From Granulicella sp. dw_53 (lineage in GTDB: Bacteria > Acidobacteriota > Terriglobia > Terriglobales > Acidobacteriaceae): a stretch of 64,000 nucleotides of DNA. The stretch covers positions 1-64,000 of the forward strand of contig NZ_JAAVUR010000015.1 in the NCBI RefSeq assembly GCF_018449545.1. Direction: 5' to 3'. Below the pieces are notes generated by a model. That model did no database searches. It saw only the letters and a list, made by a program, of their open reading frames with translations, and was not told the origin of the DNA. A program made the translations under genes and the position numbers. Below, piece after piece: positions 25,129 through 32,863 of the stretch. Numbering within the stretch: the first letter of the stretch is position 1; each line of letters opens with the position of its first letter.

Positions 25129-25872
25129 CTATCTGGAGGCCTCGGGCTTCTCGGCTACGGGCGTCGCTGGCGTAGCGGGAAGGGGCGGCATGGGTTGTCC
25201 TTCGCGGACGATGGTGATGTGTTGGATGACAACCGGGGTGACGGGTTTATCGCTTTCGTTGCGCGCGACGCGGGCGATGGAGGCGACCAGGAGGACCGAA
25301 TGAGCGTCGCATTGGCCGAAGATGGTGTGCTTGCCGTTGAGCTGGGGAACGGCGTCTTCGGTGATGAAGAACTGGCTGCCATTGGTGCTGGGGCCGGAGT
25401 TGGCCATGGCGAGGCGGCCTGGCTCGTCGAAGGTGAGGTTGGGATCGAACTCATCCTGGAAGAAGTAGCCTGGGTCTCCGGTGCCGTTGCCGGCTGGGTC
25501 TCCGCCCTGGATCATGAAGCCGGGGATGACGCGGTGGAAGGTGGTGCCGTCGTAGAGAGGCTTCGCATGCATCTTCTTGAGGCTGGTAGGGTCGGTCCAG
25601 TCTTTGGTGCCGTTCGCGAGACCGATGAAGTTTGCGACGGTGATGGGAGCCTGTGCGTCGTAGAACTTGCAGGTGAGCCGTCCCATGGTGGTGTCGATGA
25701 CAGCGGTGGGGCCGGTGGGAACAACGGGTGGTTTGGCCTGGCTGGTGGTGCTGGGAGCGTCCGGCAACTGGTCTGCCGCAGCGGCGGGGGTTGCAGGAGG
25801 AATAGTTTGGGGTGTCTGCGCGATGGAGGAGGCGGTAAGCGCGAGCACAAAAGCGAGCGAACGAAGAATCAT
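25129..25872 (-). CDS. Exported cyclophilin-type peptidyl-prolyl isomerase
   Basis: The 247-residue product begins with a signal peptide (MILRSLAFVLALTASSIAQ) and a Pro/Ala-rich linker to about residue 55, then a full cyclophilin domain with FHRVIPGFMIQGGDPAGNG, NGSQFFITED and LNGKHTIFGQCD. It ends in a proline-rich tail. It probably acts in the periplasm on outer-membrane or secreted proteins. The open frame extends upstream to 26076, but that part overlaps the DUF1440-like gene and is spurious. Confidence 0.9.
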   Translation of the reverse strand: MILRSLAFVLALTASSIAQTPQTIPPATPAAAADQLPDAPSTTSQAKPPVVPTGPTAVIDTTMGRLTCKFYDAQAPITVANFIGLANGTKDWTDPTSLKKMHAKPLYDGTTFHRVIPGFMIQGGDPAGNGTGDPGYFFQDEFDPNLTFDEPGRLAMANSGPSTNGSQFFITEDAVPQLNGKHTIFGQCDAHSVLLVASIARVARNESDKPVTPVVIQHITIVREGQPMPPLPATPATPVAEKPEASR

Positions 25873-25897
25873 GCGGTGCGAAGCTCCAAGAGACAGG

Positions 25898-26491
25898 CTA
25901 CCGCACCCAGGGGAGTCGCGCAAAGCGGCGTGGCCGAAGAAGACGGCTGACGAGGCTTCGGACGAGCTCGAGGGTTCCTCCGTAGACGACGTGGGCGGCC
26001 CAGTGCTGGAGGTGGTCGAAGGGAGCGGTCTCGGTAGGTGGAGGAGCGAGGCGAAGGGCGGGGACGGCGACCTCATCGGCTCCGAGGAAGAGCAGGGTGC
26101 CGAAGGCGGTGCCGCCGCCGGCGGTTGCTTCGGGAAGGATCTCGGAGGTGACGCCGTAGACGATGCCCATCAGAGTTCCGAAGGTGAAGTGTACGGCCTG
26201 GCCTGCGGCCTTCTTGTCGTGGCCGGGAAGGGGCTTGCCGACGGCCTCGGAGAGCTTGCGGGCGACGATCTCAGTGGAGTCCTCCTGCTGGGCTGCCTGG
26301 GCCTCCTGCAGGGCCTGTTCGTGGGCGATCTCCCAGGGGGATTCGCCTTCTGCGAGCTTGTGGCGCTTTTCCAGGGCCTTCTGGCTGAGGGAGGAGAGTT
26401 TGAGGAACTGATCCATCATGATGGTGGCCGCTACTCCGGCTACGACTCCGGTGGCGATGCCGCGAAGGACAGATGGTTTATGGGTTTTCAT
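25898..26491 (-). CDS. DUF1440-like integral membrane protein
   Basis: The 197-residue product has an N-terminal hydrophobic glycine-rich helix (VLRGIATGVVAGVAATIMMDQFLKL), a hydrophilic helical segment of about 60 residues, and two or three further hydrophobic stretches (VHFTFGTLMGIVYGVTSEI, TAFGTLLFLGADEVAVPAL, HVVYGGTLELVRSLV). This layout resembles the YagU/DUF1440 group, of unknown function. ATG 26491 is preferred over GTG 26497 because GGAGAGG lies 5 bases before it. It is 25 bases upstream of the exported cyclophilin gene. Confidence 0.55.
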   Translation of the reverse strand: MKTHKPSVLRGIATGVVAGVAATIMMDQFLKLSSLSQKALEKRHKLAEGESPWEIAHEQALQEAQAAQQEDSTEIVARKLSEAVGKPLPGHDKKAAGQAVHFTFGTLMGIVYGVTSEILPEATAGGGTAFGTLLFLGADEVAVPALRLAPPPTETAPFDHLQHWAAHVVYGGTLELVRSLVSRLLRPRRFARLPWVR

Positions 26492-26689
26492 GTTCACCTC
26501 TCCGCGTTGGATGCAAGGCGGATGGGAGGAGAGGTATGAGAAGTTCGCCGCCTAGATAAGGCGCGACCGCGGATTTCATGGATTCTTAAAGGAGATTTGG
26601 GTCATTGCTTCTTCTTATGTCTTATTGGAGACGAGATTTCATAATTTTTTTGAAGGCGGCAGCGCATCTGATGAGCAAGGAGAAATTTC

Positions 26690-26986
26690 ATGGCGAAGTT
26701 AGCGTTGTATGCGGAGTTGAAGGCGAAGCCGGGTAAAGAAGCCGAGGTTGAGGCTTTCCTCAAGAAGGGCGGCGAGATGGCGCTGGCGGAGACCGGCACG
26801 ATTCGCTGGTTTGGCTTCAAAGAGGACAAGGTTGGCGTGTTTGGAGTCTTCGACACCTTTGACGACGAGGCAGGACGGGATGCTCACCTGAATGGTGAGA
26901 TTGCAAAGGCTCTCATGGCGAAGGCGGATGAGTATTTTTCGGAGCCTCCGCAGATCCACAAGATCACTTTGATTGCGGAGAAATAA
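26690..26986 (+). CDS. Antibiotic biosynthesis monooxygenase (ABM) domain protein
   Basis: The 98-residue protein is a single ferredoxin-like ABM domain (LALYAELKAKPGKEAEVEAFLKKG ... WFGFKEDKVGVFGVFDTFDDEAGRDAHLNGEIAKAL). Family members are dimeric quinol or heme-type monooxygenases, or simple ligand-binding proteins. AAGGAG lies 9 bases before the ATG. The gene ends 2 bases from the end of the convergent dipeptidase gene. Confidence 0.85.
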   Translation: MAKLALYAELKAKPGKEAEVEAFLKKGGEMALAETGTIRWFGFKEDKVGVFGVFDTFDDEAGRDAHLNGEIAKALMAKADEYFSEPPQIHKITLIAEK

Positions 26987-26988
26987 TT

Positions 26989-28152
26989 TTACGACTTAGA
27001 ACCGGCGGCGGCTTGCACTGCGGAGAAGACGCGGAGCAGGTTGCCGCCGAGTAGTTTGTGGAGATCTTCAGAGTTGTATCCGCGGGCATGGAGGGCTGCA
27101 GTGACCTTGGGGAGGTCCGCCGCGGAGTCGATGCCTTCAGGGGTAGAGGGGATGCCGTCGAAGTCGGTGCCGATGCCTACGTGGTCGATTCCAGCGATGC
27201 GCACCATGTGGTCGATGTGATCGATGAGCGAGACGAAGGGCGCGCGGCGCAGGCGGGCAGCGAAGGAGCGGTCGAGGCGATCTGAGGCGCTGTGGGGCAT
27301 GGGTTGGTTCTTCGCGGTGTATTCAGCTTGCAGCGCCTTGTGGGCGAGCATGCGTTCGGAACGCTGGGCGTTCCAGGTGGTGCGCCAGGTCTCGTCGATG
27401 AATGCGGGGTAGAAGTTGGCCATGGCCACGCTGTTGGTTGCTGCTATGGCGCGAAGCTGATCGTCGGTTAGATTGCGGGGAGCAGCAGTGAGAGCCCGTG
27501 CGGAGGAGTGCGAGGCGAGGATGGGAGCGCGGGTTACTTCGAGGACGTCGGCGAAGGTCTTATCGGAGACGTGGGAGACGTCGATCATCATGCCGAGGCG
27601 ATTCATCTCGCGCAGCACTTCGCGGCCAAAGGCGGTGAGTCCGTTGTGGTGGGGAATGGCGGGATCGTTGATGTCGCCTGAGGAGTCTGCCCACTCGTTG
27701 GAGTTGGCCCAGGTGAGGGTCATGTAACGGACGCCAAGGCGATAGAAGATGCGAAGGAGTCCGAGGTTGTTCTCGATGGCGTGGCCGCCTTCTATGCCGA
27801 GGAGGACTGCGAACTTCTTTTCGGCGCGGGCGGCCAGGATTTCGGCTGGAGTGGTGCAGAGGGCGAGAGCTTCGGGATGGCGTTCGATCTGTTCGAGGAC
27901 GCCGTCGAGGAGAGCGAAGGTGCGGTGGGCGTAGCGGCCACGCCATTGGGTGGGTTCGGGCCAGAGGGCAAAGAAGGTTCCGGCGAGGTTGCCTTGGCGA
28001 GCGGTGTCGAGAGAGAGGTGACCGCCGTCGAGTGGGCCGGTGAAGTCCCAGTGATCGTCGACGAAGCGTTGCGGGGTGTCGACGTGGGTGTCGAGGACGA
28101 GCGCGGAGTTGTGGATGGCGAGAGATTCGGGGGAGACGATCATCTCTTTCAT
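26989..28152 (-). CDS. Membrane dipeptidase (renal dipeptidase family, M19)
   Basis: The product of about 387 residues belongs to the M19 zinc dipeptidases. Metal-binding segments visible are LDTHVDTPQRF (HxD), LGIEGGHAIENN (bridging glutamate), GMMIDVSHVSDKTF and PILASHSSARAL (two histidines), and HVGIGTDFDG near the C terminus. It probably hydrolyses dipeptides, including D-amino-acid ones. The frame is open to 28293, but the ATG at 28152 (MKEMIVSPESLAIHN) gives the normal start; no strong ribosome binding site is visible. No signal peptide. Confidence 0.88.
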   Translation of the reverse strand: MKEMIVSPESLAIHNSALVLDTHVDTPQRFVDDHWDFTGPLDGGHLSLDTARQGNLAGTFFALWPEPTQWRGRYAHRTFALLDGVLEQIERHPEALALCTTPAEILAARAEKKFAVLLGIEGGHAIENNLGLLRIFYRLGVRYMTLTWANSNEWADSSGDINDPAIPHHNGLTAFGREVLREMNRLGMMIDVSHVSDKTFADVLEVTRAPILASHSSARALTAAPRNLTDDQLRAIAATNSVAMANFYPAFIDETWRTTWNAQRSERMLAHKALQAEYTAKNQPMPHSASDRLDRSFAARLRRAPFVSLIDHIDHMVRIAGIDHVGIGTDFDGIPSTPEGIDSAADLPKVTAALHARGYNSEDLHKLLGGNLLRVFSAVQAAAGSKS

Positions 28153-28245
28153 TCTACTAAGTGGAGCTGGGTGAGGCTGCGTTCTCTGTGGGCGGCGGGC
28201 AACCTTGGGTGGAGGAGATGCCATCCGTCTATGCAGAGGTGATGT

Positions 28246-28449
28246 ATGGCACAAGGAATTAACGCAACGAAGACCGGGGCACGTCCTTCTCATGAAGCGA
28301 TTGAGAACAAGCCCGGAAGCCTAACCAATGCCGGCAAAACCGAAGAGCAGAAGATGGATAAAGTTGCGATGGAGGGTGCAAAACGGGCCACCAATCGCAT
28401 TCATTCGAACGAGGAGACTACTCCTGGAAATTCGATGTTTACGAAGTAA
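28246..28449 (+). CDS. Small hydrophilic protein of unknown function
   Basis: The 67-residue product is highly polar, rich in Asn, Thr, Lys and Glu, without hydrophobic segments, and is likely unstructured (MAQGINATKTGARPSHEA...). AGAGGTG lies at a proper distance from the ATG and a strong terminator follows 30 bases after the stop, which supports a real gene. No family is recognised. Confidence 0.6.
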   Translation: MAQGINATKTGARPSHEAIENKPGSLTNAGKTEEQKMDKVAMEGAKRATNRIHSNEETTPGNSMFTK

Positions 28450-28478
28450 GTTTCAACAAAGTTTATTTTTGTTTCTAT

Positions 28479-28519
28479 CAACAAGAAAGCCCGCCGGATT
28501 CCGGCGGGCTTTCTTGTTG
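28479..28519. terminator. Bidirectional intrinsic terminator
   Basis: CAACAAGAAAGCCCGCCGGA pairs almost perfectly with the rest of the 41-base palindrome. It has A/T-rich ends on both sides and lies between the convergent 67-codon gene and fdhA. Confidence 0.9.
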
Positions 28520-28526
28520 GATTTAT

Positions 28527-29723
28527 TTATGAGGCTTTGCCGAGGAGACCGTGAGGATCGAGCACGAACTTCTTAGCTACGCCGGAGTCGAAGGCCTTGT
28601 AACCTTCGGCGGCTTGGCTGAGCGGAATGACAGTGGCGTTGACGATCTTTGCTATCGGAAGACGATCATGCAGAATCGCCTGCATCAGTTGTCGATTGTA
28701 CTTAAGCGTGGGGGTCTGACCTGTAGAGAAGCGATGTGATTTCGCCCAACCCAGACCGAAGCGTAACTTGAGGTTGCCGGTCTTGGAGGCTTCTTCTTTG
28801 GCGCCCGGATCTTCCGTCACGTAGAGGCCGGGAATGCCGATGCCGCCTGCAGGACGAACCACGGTCATCAGGCTGTTCAGTACAGTTGCTGGAGCCTCCT
28901 CACCGTCCTTGCCTTGCGCCTTGGCCTCGAAGCCTACCGCGTCGACTGCGGCGTCTACCTCTGGCTTGCCTACGACGGCGGCGATGAGATCGCCGAGGTT
29001 ATCGCTTTGGGTGAGGTCGATGGGGATGAAGCCGACGCTCTTGGCGTGCTTGAGGCGCTCGGGGTTCATGTCTCCGATCATGACGAGGGCAGCGCCAAGG
29101 ATGTGCGCCGATGCGGCTGCAGCGAGCCCTACAGGACCTGCTCCTGCGATGTAGACGATGGAGCCGACTTGTACGCCTGCAGTGATGGCTCCATGGAAGC
29201 CTGTGGGGAGGATGTCGGTGAGCATGGTGAGATCTTTGATCTTCGCCATGGCCTGGTCTTTGTTGGGGAACTTGATGAGGTTGAAGTCTGCGTAGGGAAC
29301 CATGACATATTCGGCCTGACCTCCGACCCATCCGCCCATGTCCACATAGCCGTAGGCACCGCCTGCGCGGGTGGAGTTGACGTTCAGGCAGACGTCGGTG
29401 TTCTGCTCTCTGCAGGCGCGACAACGTCCACAGGCGACGTTGAAGGGAACCGTAACGAGATCGCCGACGTCGAGGTATTCGACGTCTGAACCTTTCTCGA
29501 TGATCTCGCCTGTGATCTCGTGGCCGAGGACCATTCCGGTGGGAGCGGTGGTGCGGCCGCGGACCATGTGCTGGTCGGATCCGCAGATGTTTGTTGAGAC
29601 CACCTTCAAGATGACGCCGTGGTTGATCTTTTTCCCTGCGGGATTCTGCATCTTGGGGAAGTCGATCGACTGAACTTCGACTTTGTTTTGTCCCAGGAAG
29701 ACGACTCCGGTGTTTTCTGCCAT
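28527..29723 (-). CDS. fdhA: Glutathione-independent formaldehyde dehydrogenase
   Basis: This 398-residue zinc-dependent medium-chain dehydrogenase oxidises formaldehyde to formate using NAD without a free thiol cofactor, as in the Pseudomonas putida enzyme. Catalytic zinc residues are C47 (NICGSDQH) and H68-E69 (GHE); structural zinc cysteines are C98, C101, C104 and C112. The Rossmann motif is IAGAGPVGLAAAAS. The long insertion around 130-170 (YVDMGGWVGGQAEYVMVPYADFNLIKFPN) is diagnostic of the FdhA subgroup. AGAGGTAA lies before the ATG at 29723. A GlcG/HbpS-type gene lies upstream. Confidence 0.88.
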   Translation of the reverse strand: MAENTGVVFLGQNKVEVQSIDFPKMQNPAGKKINHGVILKVVSTNICGSDQHMVRGRTTAPTGMVLGHEITGEIIEKGSDVEYLDVGDLVTVPFNVACGRCRACREQNTDVCLNVNSTRAGGAYGYVDMGGWVGGQAEYVMVPYADFNLIKFPNKDQAMAKIKDLTMLTDILPTGFHGAITAGVQVGSIVYIAGAGPVGLAAAASAHILGAALVMIGDMNPERLKHAKSVGFIPIDLTQSDNLGDLIAAVVGKPEVDAAVDAVGFEAKAQGKDGEEAPATVLNSLMTVVRPAGGIGIPGLYVTEDPGAKEEASKTGNLKLRFGLGWAKSHRFSTGQTPTLKYNRQLMQAILHDRLPIAKIVNATVIPLSQAAEGYKAFDSGVAKKFVLDPHGLLGKAS

Positions 29724-29780
29724 TTTATTTTTACCTCTGCGCATTGGACTCCAACCGCGGGAGGATCGTTGCAATAGAAA

Positions 29781-29800
29781 GGGAGCGCATGTGCGCTCCC
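29781..29800 (-). promoter_or_regulatory. Hairpin between the GlcG/HbpS gene and fdhA
   Basis: GGGAGCGCATGTGCGCTCCC is a perfect 9-base-pair stem with a 2-base centre, followed on the minus strand by TTTCTATT. It may attenuate transcription into fdhA or stabilise mRNA ends. Confidence 0.5.
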
Positions 29801-29829
29801 TGGTGAATATCCTGTAACTGATTTTTAGC

Positions 29830-30231
29830 TTATTTGGAGAAGGCTGCCGCGCCGGCTTCCGCTACAGCGTGATCCTGAACTCCGGAGCCGCCGCTGACGC
29901 CGATCGCGCCTACTACCTTGCCGTCTTTCTTGATGGGAATACCGCCGGCGAAGATCATGACCTTGCCATCGTTGGAGGCGTTGATGCCGAAGAACTGTTG
30001 GTTGGGCTGGGAGTTGTCGCCGAGGTCTTTGGTGGTGATGTCGAAGGCGCGGGAGGTCCATGCCTTCTTCTGGGAGATGTCGATGGAGCCGAGCCAGGCG
30101 TTGGCCATACGCTCGAAGGCGATGAGATTGCCTCCTTCGTCGACGACAGCGACGTTCATGGGCTGGCCGAGCTCTTCGGCTTTCTTCTCTGCTGCGGCGA
30201 TGATGCGGCGGGCGTCTGCGAGTTGAATCAT
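29830..30231 (-). CDS. GlcG/HbpS family protein (DUF336)
   Basis: The 133-residue protein covers the whole GlcG/HbpS domain: LADARRIIAAAEKKAEELGQPMNVAVVDEGGNLIAFERM, followed by AGGIPIKKDGKVVGAIGVSGGSGVQDHAVAEAG. HbpS binds heme and iron in Streptomyces; GlcG is linked to glycolate use. There is no signal peptide, so a cytoplasmic role is likely. It precedes fdhA on the same strand, about 106 bases apart, and may support oxidative metabolism of small compounds. Confidence 0.88.
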   Translation of the reverse strand: MIQLADARRIIAAAEKKAEELGQPMNVAVVDEGGNLIAFERMANAWLGSIDISQKKAWTSRAFDITTKDLGDNSQPNQQFFGINASNDGKVMIFAGGIPIKKDGKVVGAIGVSGGSGVQDHAVAEAGAAAFSK

Positions 30232-30275
30232 GATCTCTCCTGTTTGGGTGCTAGCTACGGAATGTTTGGATGCGC

Positions 30276-31262
30276 TCAGGTGTGGCTAGGCTGCGGCGCT
30301 ATGCGCGGGTTGGCGATGGGGCGGAGCGAATCGGGCTGTGGAGCCACGGTCTGCCAGCCGTAGGTTTCGTAGTGCCAATGGGCGGTGCCACGATAGAGTT
30401 CGATTACGGTGAAGCCCTCGGGAGTTCCGAGGATGGAGCCTTTCCACCAGTTGCCGCAGATGGCTCCGCTGGTGATGAAGGGAATGTTACGCCAGTAGAC
30501 GACTTCGTTGAGATGCGTGTGACCTTGCAGGACAGCGATGACGTTTTTCCCCTCGAACAACGGTAGCACCTGGAAGGCATTGCCAAGAAGGTAGCTGTGG
30601 AGCGCTGGGTTGGTGTTGCCTTTGTACGGAGGAGCGTACTGAGGCGCTGCGCTGACGAGAGGGACGTGGCTGACGACGATGATGGGCATGGTTGCGGGCG
30701 TTGCGGCCAGATCCGCGGCTAACCATGCGAGTTGGGTGGAGTCGAGGATGGCGTCGAACTCGCGGTTTGGAGTTATGCCGATGGCGTCGAGGAGGATGAA
30801 GTGATAGCCCTGATGGTCGAAGGAGCGGTAGGTTTTGGAGTGGAAGCGCTGCTCGAAGGCTTGTTTGCCGTAGAGGGGATCGGAGGGTGAGATTCCCGAT
30901 TTTGGATCGCGTCCGAAGACGTCGTGGTTGCCGAGGACGTGATGGATGGGGATGCCGTCGAGGATGTGCTCGGTCTTCTGGTACTGGTCGAGGAGGAGGA
31001 GGGAGCGCTCGCGGGGGACTTCGGTGATGTCCATGACGTGATCGCCGCCCTGGATACAGAGGTCCGGTTTTAGGGACTTGATTTTGGTGAGGGCTTTGGC
31101 GGTGCCTTCGTTGGCGGAGAGCTCGGGCTGGTTGTGGGTGTCGGTGAAGAAGACCAGACGGAGGTTGCCGGGCGTTGGCAGCTGGGCTTGCAGGGGCAAC
31201 GAGGAGTAGGCTGCTGCCGCCGCGGAGAGGGTGAGGAAGTGGCGGCGGGTGAGATCCGTCAT
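30276..31262 (-). CDS. Tat-exported metallophosphoesterase
   Basis: The 328-residue product is a calcineurin-like phosphoesterase. It starts with a twin-arginine signal (TRRHFLTLSAAAAAYSSLPLQA), so it is folded in the cytoplasm before export. Metal-binding motifs are FFTDTHNQ (DxH), GGDHVMD (GDxx), LGNHDVFG (GNHD), VVSHVPL and QGHTHLNE (GHTH). The substrate is unknown; the ICG...WWKGS segment near the end is typical of purple-acid-phosphatase-like members. It lies 44 bases before the GlcG/HbpS gene. Confidence 0.88.
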   Translation of the reverse strand: MTDLTRRHFLTLSAAAAAYSSLPLQAQLPTPGNLRLVFFTDTHNQPELSANEGTAKALTKIKSLKPDLCIQGGDHVMDITEVPRERSLLLLDQYQKTEHILDGIPIHHVLGNHDVFGRDPKSGISPSDPLYGKQAFEQRFHSKTYRSFDHQGYHFILLDAIGITPNREFDAILDSTQLAWLAADLAATPATMPIIVVSHVPLVSAAPQYAPPYKGNTNPALHSYLLGNAFQVLPLFEGKNVIAVLQGHTHLNEVVYWRNIPFITSGAICGNWWKGSILGTPEGFTVIELYRGTAHWHYETYGWQTVAPQPDSLRPIANPRIAPQPSHT

Positions 31263-31401
31263 GCAGCCATGCTACCGCATGTCTTTCCGCCTGACCCCCA
31301 CCCCCCTTGCCCGCGGATAAACGGCTTCGTTTCAGTGAGATATGGGGAAGCTCTGCCGCCAAGTAGGTCTAAGGAAAGGGCTTACGTCCAAATACGTGCA
31401 G

Positions 31402-31439
31402 CACATAGGGTTACCGGACTCACATAGGGTTACCGGACT
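31402..31439. repeat. Tandem 19-base direct repeat
   Basis: CACATAGGGTTACCGGACT is present twice without a spacer. Confidence 0.9.
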
Positions 31440-31456
31440 TTCGATTGTTAAAGAGC

Positions 31457-31487
31457 AAGACCCCAGACTGGCTGGGGTCTTCTTTTT
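31457..31487 (+). terminator. Orphan intrinsic terminator
   Basis: AAGACCCCAG pairs with CTGGGGTCTT around ACTGG and is followed by CTTTTT. No plus-strand gene ends before it. Confidence 0.85.
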
Positions 31488-31517
31488 CGATGCTGGTTCT
31501 ATTTTATCAAGCGGCCC

Positions 31518-31602
31518 AAAACTAACGTGCCACTTTGCTGATTTTATTATCGCCATTCTTTTCAATGGTTTGAATGGATAGAACGGCTTTCGGGGGCTTG
31601 AC
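31518..31602. repeat. Dispersed motif pair AACTAACGTGCCACT ... GGGCTTGAC (copy 2, variant)
   Basis: Same two blocks as at 15798 and 62545, with one base change in the first block and a longer spacer of 59 bases. It ends 12 bases before the sdhB stop. Confidence 0.55.
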
Positions 31603-31614
31603 AAGGATTTGGGG

Positions 31615-32370
31615 TTATCTGGTGAAGAGGTCCTTGACTCCCTGGACGATGACGTCGCGGCTCATGTCGGAGATGGCTTCGGTGAGGGGGAGCTGTTTGG
31701 GGCAGGCCTCGACGCAGTTCTGGGCGAAGCCGCACTCCTGGATGCCGCCGTCGCCGGCGAGGGCGCGGAGACGCTCTTCCTTGAGGACGGAGCCGGCTGG
31801 GTCCATGTTGAAGAGCTTGACCTGGGCGATGGTGGCGGCTCCGACGAAGTTGGTGGAGTCGTTGAACTGGGGGCAGACCTCCATGCAGATGGTGCAGGAG
31901 ATGCAGTTGGAGAGGGGGTAGCGCTGCTCCTGAATCTGGGGGATCTGGCGGGGGCCAGCGCCGAGGTCGTAGGTGCCGTCGATGGGGACCCAGGCTTTGA
32001 CGGCCTTGAGGTTCTGGAAGAGGACGGAGCGGTCTACGGCGAGGTCGCGGACGACGGGGAACTTGGAGAGGGGCGCAAGGGTGATGGGCTCGTCGCCGGT
32101 GCGGAGCTTGTCTACCAGAGCGGAGCAGGCCATGCGGGCCTTGCCGTTGATCAGCATCGCGCAGGAGCCGCAGATCTCTTCGAGGCAGTTGGAGTCGTAG
32201 GAGATGGGCGTGGTGGCCTGACCGGAGATGGTGGTGGGGTTGAGCGCGATCTCGCCGAGGAGTGAGGTGATGTTCATGTTCGGCCGATAGGGGACCTCGA
32301 ACTTCTCGGTGGTGGAGGCGGCGTCCGGGGTGGCCTGGCGCTTGATTTCGACTTTGATGGTGCTTGGCAT
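31615..32370 (-). CDS. sdhB: Succinate dehydrogenase/fumarate reductase iron-sulfur subunit
   Basis: The 251-residue SdhB passes electrons from FAD in SdhA to quinone. The [2Fe-2S] motif is SNCLEEICGSCAMLINGKARMAC and the [4Fe-4S] and [3Fe-4S] cysteines are CISCTICMEVCP and CGFAQNCVEACPK. It is the last gene of sdhCAB, but a foreign-looking ORF of 153 codons separates it from sdhA. Confidence 0.94.
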   Translation of the reverse strand: MPSTIKVEIKRQATPDAASTTEKFEVPYRPNMNITSLLGEIALNPTTISGQATTPISYDSNCLEEICGSCAMLINGKARMACSALVDKLRTGDEPITLAPLSKFPVVRDLAVDRSVLFQNLKAVKAWVPIDGTYDLGAGPRQIPQIQEQRYPLSNCISCTICMEVCPQFNDSTNFVGAATIAQVKLFNMDPAGSVLKEERLRALAGDGGIQECGFAQNCVEACPKQLPLTEAISDMSRDVIVQGVKDLFTR

Positions 32371-32395
32371 GGTTTCACCTGTTTTGAAACTAAAG

Positions 32396-32857
32396 CTAAA
32401 TATGTTGAGAATCCGTGAGCGTATCGCGCACTCGAATTTCTGCCGCTCGGTATCGCTCCCAACCGTGCGCCTTCTTCGAGTTGTTCAATTTTTTGTGTTC
32501 TTCTTTCGTCACGACGCATGCGACAACGCTGTCGAGTATCGCGTCGACTTCTTCAGGAGAAGCCTTAAGAAGGCTGCTGATGATCTTGCTTCTCTCCGTT
32601 ACATGCTCATGGACTAAGACCCCGCCACTGCCAATTTTCGTCTGGGTCTTAGCAAATTCTAGTGCAGCATTAGACATGTACCTGGTCCGAAACTTGTACT
32701 TGCAGTCGGCTTCCGTAATTTTGTACAAAGCCACACGATGTATACATTCGTTTTGATGAACACTGCTTACGCCAGGCATCTCTCGCAGCAACGCTTTCAC
32801 TAGCGCACGCGCACTGGATGTCCTTTCATCAGCGGATTTGTGGCGAATGTATGGCAT
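32396..32857 (-). CDS. Unknown protein inserted in the sdh operon
   Basis: The 153-residue product is not a known succinate dehydrogenase part. It has GGVLVHEHVTERSKI (about 79-93) and a later CVVTKEEHKKLNN...GWERYRAAEIRV segment, a His-containing pattern seen in uncharacterised proteins that I cannot assign to a named family. There is no signal peptide or membrane helix. GC is near 49% in counted lines against roughly 62-65% in sdhA and sdhB. It begins 6 bases after the sdhA stop and ends 25 bases before the sdhB start, in the same direction, so it should be transcribed with the operon. No clear ribosome binding site precedes its ATG. Confidence 0.6.
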   Translation of the reverse strand: MPYIRHKSADERTSSARALVKALLREMPGVSSVHQNECIHRVALYKITEADCKYKFRTRYMSNAALEFAKTQTKIGSGGVLVHEHVTERSKIISSLLKASPEEVDAILDSVVACVVTKEEHKKLNNSKKAHGWERYRAAEIRVRDTLTDSQHI

Positions 32858-32863
32858 TGGATG

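Larger units (their letters stand above)
31263..31614. other. Intergenic region with tandem repeat, terminator and dispersed motif
   Basis: This 352-base gap between the phosphoesterase and sdhB has no convincing ORF. It contains a tandem 19-base repeat (31402-31439), a strong terminator (31457-31487) pointing rightwards although no gene reads into it from the left, and a variant copy of the AACTAAAGTGCCACT/GGGCTTGAC motif (31518-31602). A terminator without an upstream gene suggests a small transcript or the remains of a lost gene. Confidence 0.55.

Noticed and set aside
31320..31490. Possible remnant of an rRNA or tRNA operon end
   Set aside because: No cloverleaf or rRNA segment can be recognised; only a tandem repeat and a terminator are certain.
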